Below, one piece after another: positions 61,992 to 64,000 of a stretch of 64,000 nucleotides of DNA. The number at the start of each line of letters is the position of its first letter. The stretch's first letter is position 1. The notes under the pieces were generated by a model. That model did no database searches. It was given only the letters and a program-made list of their open reading frames with translations, and was not told the origin of the DNA. The position numbers and the translations under genes were made by a program. The DNA is from Mycolicibacterium lutetiense. GTDB lineage: Bacteria; Actinomycetota; Actinomycetes; Mycobacteriales; Mycobacteriaceae. Location: assembly GCF_017876775.1 (NCBI RefSeq), contig NZ_JAGIOP010000001.1, positions 1,736,001 through 1,800,000 on the forward strand, read 5' to 3'.

Positions 61992-62006
61992 TCTCTAAAA
62001 TAGAGA
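61992..62006 (+). promoter_or_regulatory. palindromic operator overlapping -10
   Basis: Perfect TCTCTAAAATAGAGA, with TTGTCG about 18 bp before TAAAAT as a -35. It ends 28 bp before the GHKL ATPase ATG; AGGAG lies between. Confidence 0.7.
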
Positions 62007-62034
62007 TCAACCGACACCCCTTCAGGAGCTTGAG

Positions 62035-64000
62035 ATGCGTCTTCCCGCCCCCGTTTCGACACTGGTCACCACTGGCGATGTCACTGCTTCGGCACCGACG
62101 ATGGCTAGCCGTGTGGACCCCGAGGGGGCGCGGCGCATGATGGACATTCTCATCAACCTTTACGCCGACCGCCGCCTGGCGGTGGTGCGCGAGTACGTCT
62201 CCAACGCCGTCGATGCCACTCGCGTGGCGGGCAGCACCGCCCCGGTGCAGGTGACCAGCCCGACCGAACTGGAACCCAACCTCATTGTCACCGATGCCGG
62301 TATCGGTATGTCCGCAGCCGAGGTCGAAGCCACGTTCCTGGCGTTCGCTGCCTCGACCAAGCGCGACAGCAACGACCAGATCGGCGGTCTTGGTGTCGGA
62401 GCGAAATCGGCTCTGACAGTGGCCGAGTCGTTCCTGGTGGACACCATCAAGGGTGGTCGCCGCACCCTGGTGCGCGCCGCCCGTGACCTCACCCATCAGG
62501 TGCTGCTCGCTGATGCGCCCAGTGACCTGCCCAACGGCACCACGATCACCGTCGCCGTGGAAGTCGCAGGCCAGCTCGACAAGTGGAACACGGTCATCCG
62601 TGAGGTCTCCTCGGCCCACCCCGAAGGTGCCGTCCTGGTGGACGGTAAGCCGGTGGCGAGCCTGTCGGGTGGGCTGCGCTGGATCGGACCCGTCGGCTGC
62701 CTGCGCGCGGGGGATCGCACTGTCGCGGTGCTGTCCGGCGGCACCCTGTTCGACGCCGTTCCAGAGGTGGTCAACCGAGTCCTCGCAGCCACACGGTTGC
62801 AGGCGGCGGTGATCGAACTGCCCATCGGATCGTTCGATCACACCCCCAGTCGCGAATCAGTGGTCGCCACCGAGCGCACGCTGAGCGCCGTGGACGCCGC
62901 GCTCGAGACGTTCGCGCAGGTCTACGGAGACCTTGAGGAAAAGGTGGCGACCCTGGCCCTGACCGACGTGCACGCCGCTGCGACCCTGCGTGCCAGCATC
63001 CTGGGCGATGTGGCCCGCGCCGATCTGCTGCCGGTCCCGTTTCACGCCGTGGTTCCCGGCGGTTCGGGTGTTCGGTTCGGGTCGGAAAAGGGGCGCCGGA
63101 CCAACCGGCGTCGCTGGAAGATCGCCGAGGCCGGCGAGGTGGTGTTCACCGCATTGGGGGCCGAGCGCGTCCTCAAAGACGTTGTGGTGGTTACCGATGT
63201 GCCCGCGCGACGCGGCCTGCGAAGCTTCGCCACGCTGATGGCTGAAACGCACTCTGAGGCTCGGTGGGTGGTCCCAATCGTCGAAGGCACCGACCGCATC
63301 GATCTTCCGATACTGGGAGAAGGCGACACCGCTACCGGGCAGGTCTGGCCGATCAGTGCCGACACCCCCGGTGTCACCGTGTACAGCTTCACCGAGTGGC
63401 TGGCGGCCACGACGACTAAGCGCGCACCGCGCAGCGGGCTGTCCGGATACGAGACCCGCATGGTCGCCACGGATGGCGGGCCGCAGACCCGGCAGGTGCT
63501 GACCGGCGCGGAGATCGCCGCGCTCGGGTTGCCGGTCTGGTACATCGAGGGCGACCCTCACTACAGCCACGATTCCCGACTGGATTCCATTGTGGCAGTG
63601 GCGGTCTACCTGGGTAGGCGCAAACCGGGTCCGTTGCTGGCTGCGGTCCCCGAGGCGCAGCCCTATCACCAGTGGGCGCGGGCGCGGTTCGACGCCGAGT
63701 CCGCCGGTTGGACCGACATCGAACGTATCGCTGCTGCGGTGGATGCGCAGCCCTACTGGACCGGCGACAAGATGCGCCTGGCGCTCGCCACCGATGCGGT
63801 GGCCCGGATCGCTCCGGGCCACCCGCTGCGCGAGATGGTGGTGCGCCTTGCCGAGATCGAGACTGCACGCCGGGCGCTGTCCGCTGACCATGCCACGGTA
63901 ATGGCCCGTGCGGCCGTCCTGGGGGTCGGCAGCGGCGCCCTGGCCGAGGTGCGGCAGCTGACTACAGCACTGAACAAGGCGTACCCGCTGCTGGACCACA
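62035..64000 (+). CDS. GHKL ATPase, T4 rIIA-like (C-terminus beyond window)
   Basis: Starts ATG 62035 behind AGGAG; still open at the right edge (655 codons). The N-terminal Bergerat ATP-binding fold is clear: VREYVSNAVDATR with E53 and N57, VTDAGIGMSAAEV (residues ~86-98), FAASTKRDSNDQIGGLGVGAKSA with the G2 loop. This is the HSP90/MutL/histidine-kinase-type ATPase. The long middle (~200-450) is mixed, with VVTDVPARRGLRSFATLMAE. The whole matches phage rIIA-like proteins, which affect host interference and lysis control, but the biochemical role is unknown. Transcription probably starts at the palindrome 28 bp upstream. Confidence 0.85.
   Translation, partial: MRLPAPVSTLVTTGDVTASAPTMASRVDPEGARRMMDILINLYADRRLAVVREYVSNAVDATRVAGSTAPVQVTSPTELEPNLIVTDAGIGMSAAEVEATFLAFAASTKRDSNDQIGGLGVGAKSALTVAESFLVDTIKGGRRTLVRAARDLTHQVLLADAPSDLPNGTTITVAVEVAGQLDKWNTVIREVSSAHPEGAVLVDGKPVASLSGGLRWIGPVGCLRAGDRTVAVLSGGTLFDAVPEVVNRVLAATRLQAAVIELPIGSFDHTPSRESVVATERTLSAVDAALETFAQVYGDLEEKVATLALTDVHAAATLRASILGDVARADLLPVPFHAVVPGGSGVRFGSEKGRRTNRRRWKIAEAGEVVFTALGAERVLKDVVVVTDVPARRGLRSFATLMAETHSEARWVVPIVEGTDRIDLPILGEGDTATGQVWPISADTPGVTVYSFTEWLAATTTKRAPRSGLSGYETRMVATDGGPQTRQVLTGAEIAALGLPVWYIEGDPHYSHDSRLDSIVAVAVYLGRRKPGPLLAAVPEAQPYHQWARARFDAESAGWTDIERIAAAVDAQPYWTGDKMRLALATDAVARIAPGHPLREMVVRLAEIETARRALSADHATVMARAAVLGVGSGALAEVRQLTTALNKAYPLLDH

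Overview
The window is a high-GC actinobacterial accessory replicon. I read it as a large mycobacterial plasmid (Mycobacterium/Mycolicibacterium) with phage-like modules. The strongest genus-level signal is a PE gene and a PPE gene inside a run of small type VII (ESX) substrate-like genes. No ribosomal, tRNA or core metabolic genes were found. Four insertion sequences of different families, two toxin-antitoxin loci, a replicative primase-ATPase and dozens of tiny ATGA-overlapping genes all fit a plasmid or phage-plasmid rather than a chromosome. The ESX core (eccB-E, mycP) and the conjugation machinery are not in this window, so the idea of a conjugative ESX plasmid is an inference.

Layout. 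0-9 kb: mostly plus-strand, phage-like small genes with RNase HI, a SLOG-like nucleotide-binding protein, an ATP-grasp protein and a HAD polynucleotide 3'-phosphatase-like protein, interrupted by an IS256 element with target duplication. 9-16.5 kb: mostly minus-strand secreted, membrane and hypothetical proteins, plus a divergent plus-strand pair of membrane proteins. 16.5-21.6 kb: a primase-polymerase/ATPase, probably the replication protein, flanked by small genes. 21.6-34.5 kb: an ESX-linked cluster, chiefly minus strand. It contains EspC/WXG-like small proteins, an NlpC/P60 peptidase, a DUF5631-type protein, PE, a membrane-anchored LprG-like protein, PPE, a large Ala/Pro-rich protein carrying a frameshift, and a lytic transglycosylase. 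35-41 kb: an ISL3 element with passenger genes and an IS21 element, both inserted in one tiny gene that can still be reconstructed. 41-49.6 kb: a DEAH helicase with four tandem helicase-associated repeats, a coiled-coil protein, a broken HigB with intact HigA, a trypsin-like lipoprotein, and a divergent repressor/antirepressor pair. 49.8-56.2 kb: an AbiE toxin-antitoxin pair with two operator palindromes, an HTH-citrate synthase, a DUF2332 protein and an IS481 transposase. 56.3-64 kb: a long inverted repeat, a 733-residue protein with about seven helix-turn-helix modules, small phage-like genes, and a GHKL (T4 rIIA-like) ATPase that runs off the right edge.

The most interesting system-level signal is a 15-bp palindrome of the form TCTCTA-AAA-TAGAGA, or close variants. 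It occurs at seven separated places, mostly just upstream of start codons (primase-side gene, helicase, GHKL ATPase, ATP-grasp and small genes). It overlaps a -10-like TAAAAT, so it looks like the operator of a replicon-wide regulon whose repressor I cannot name.
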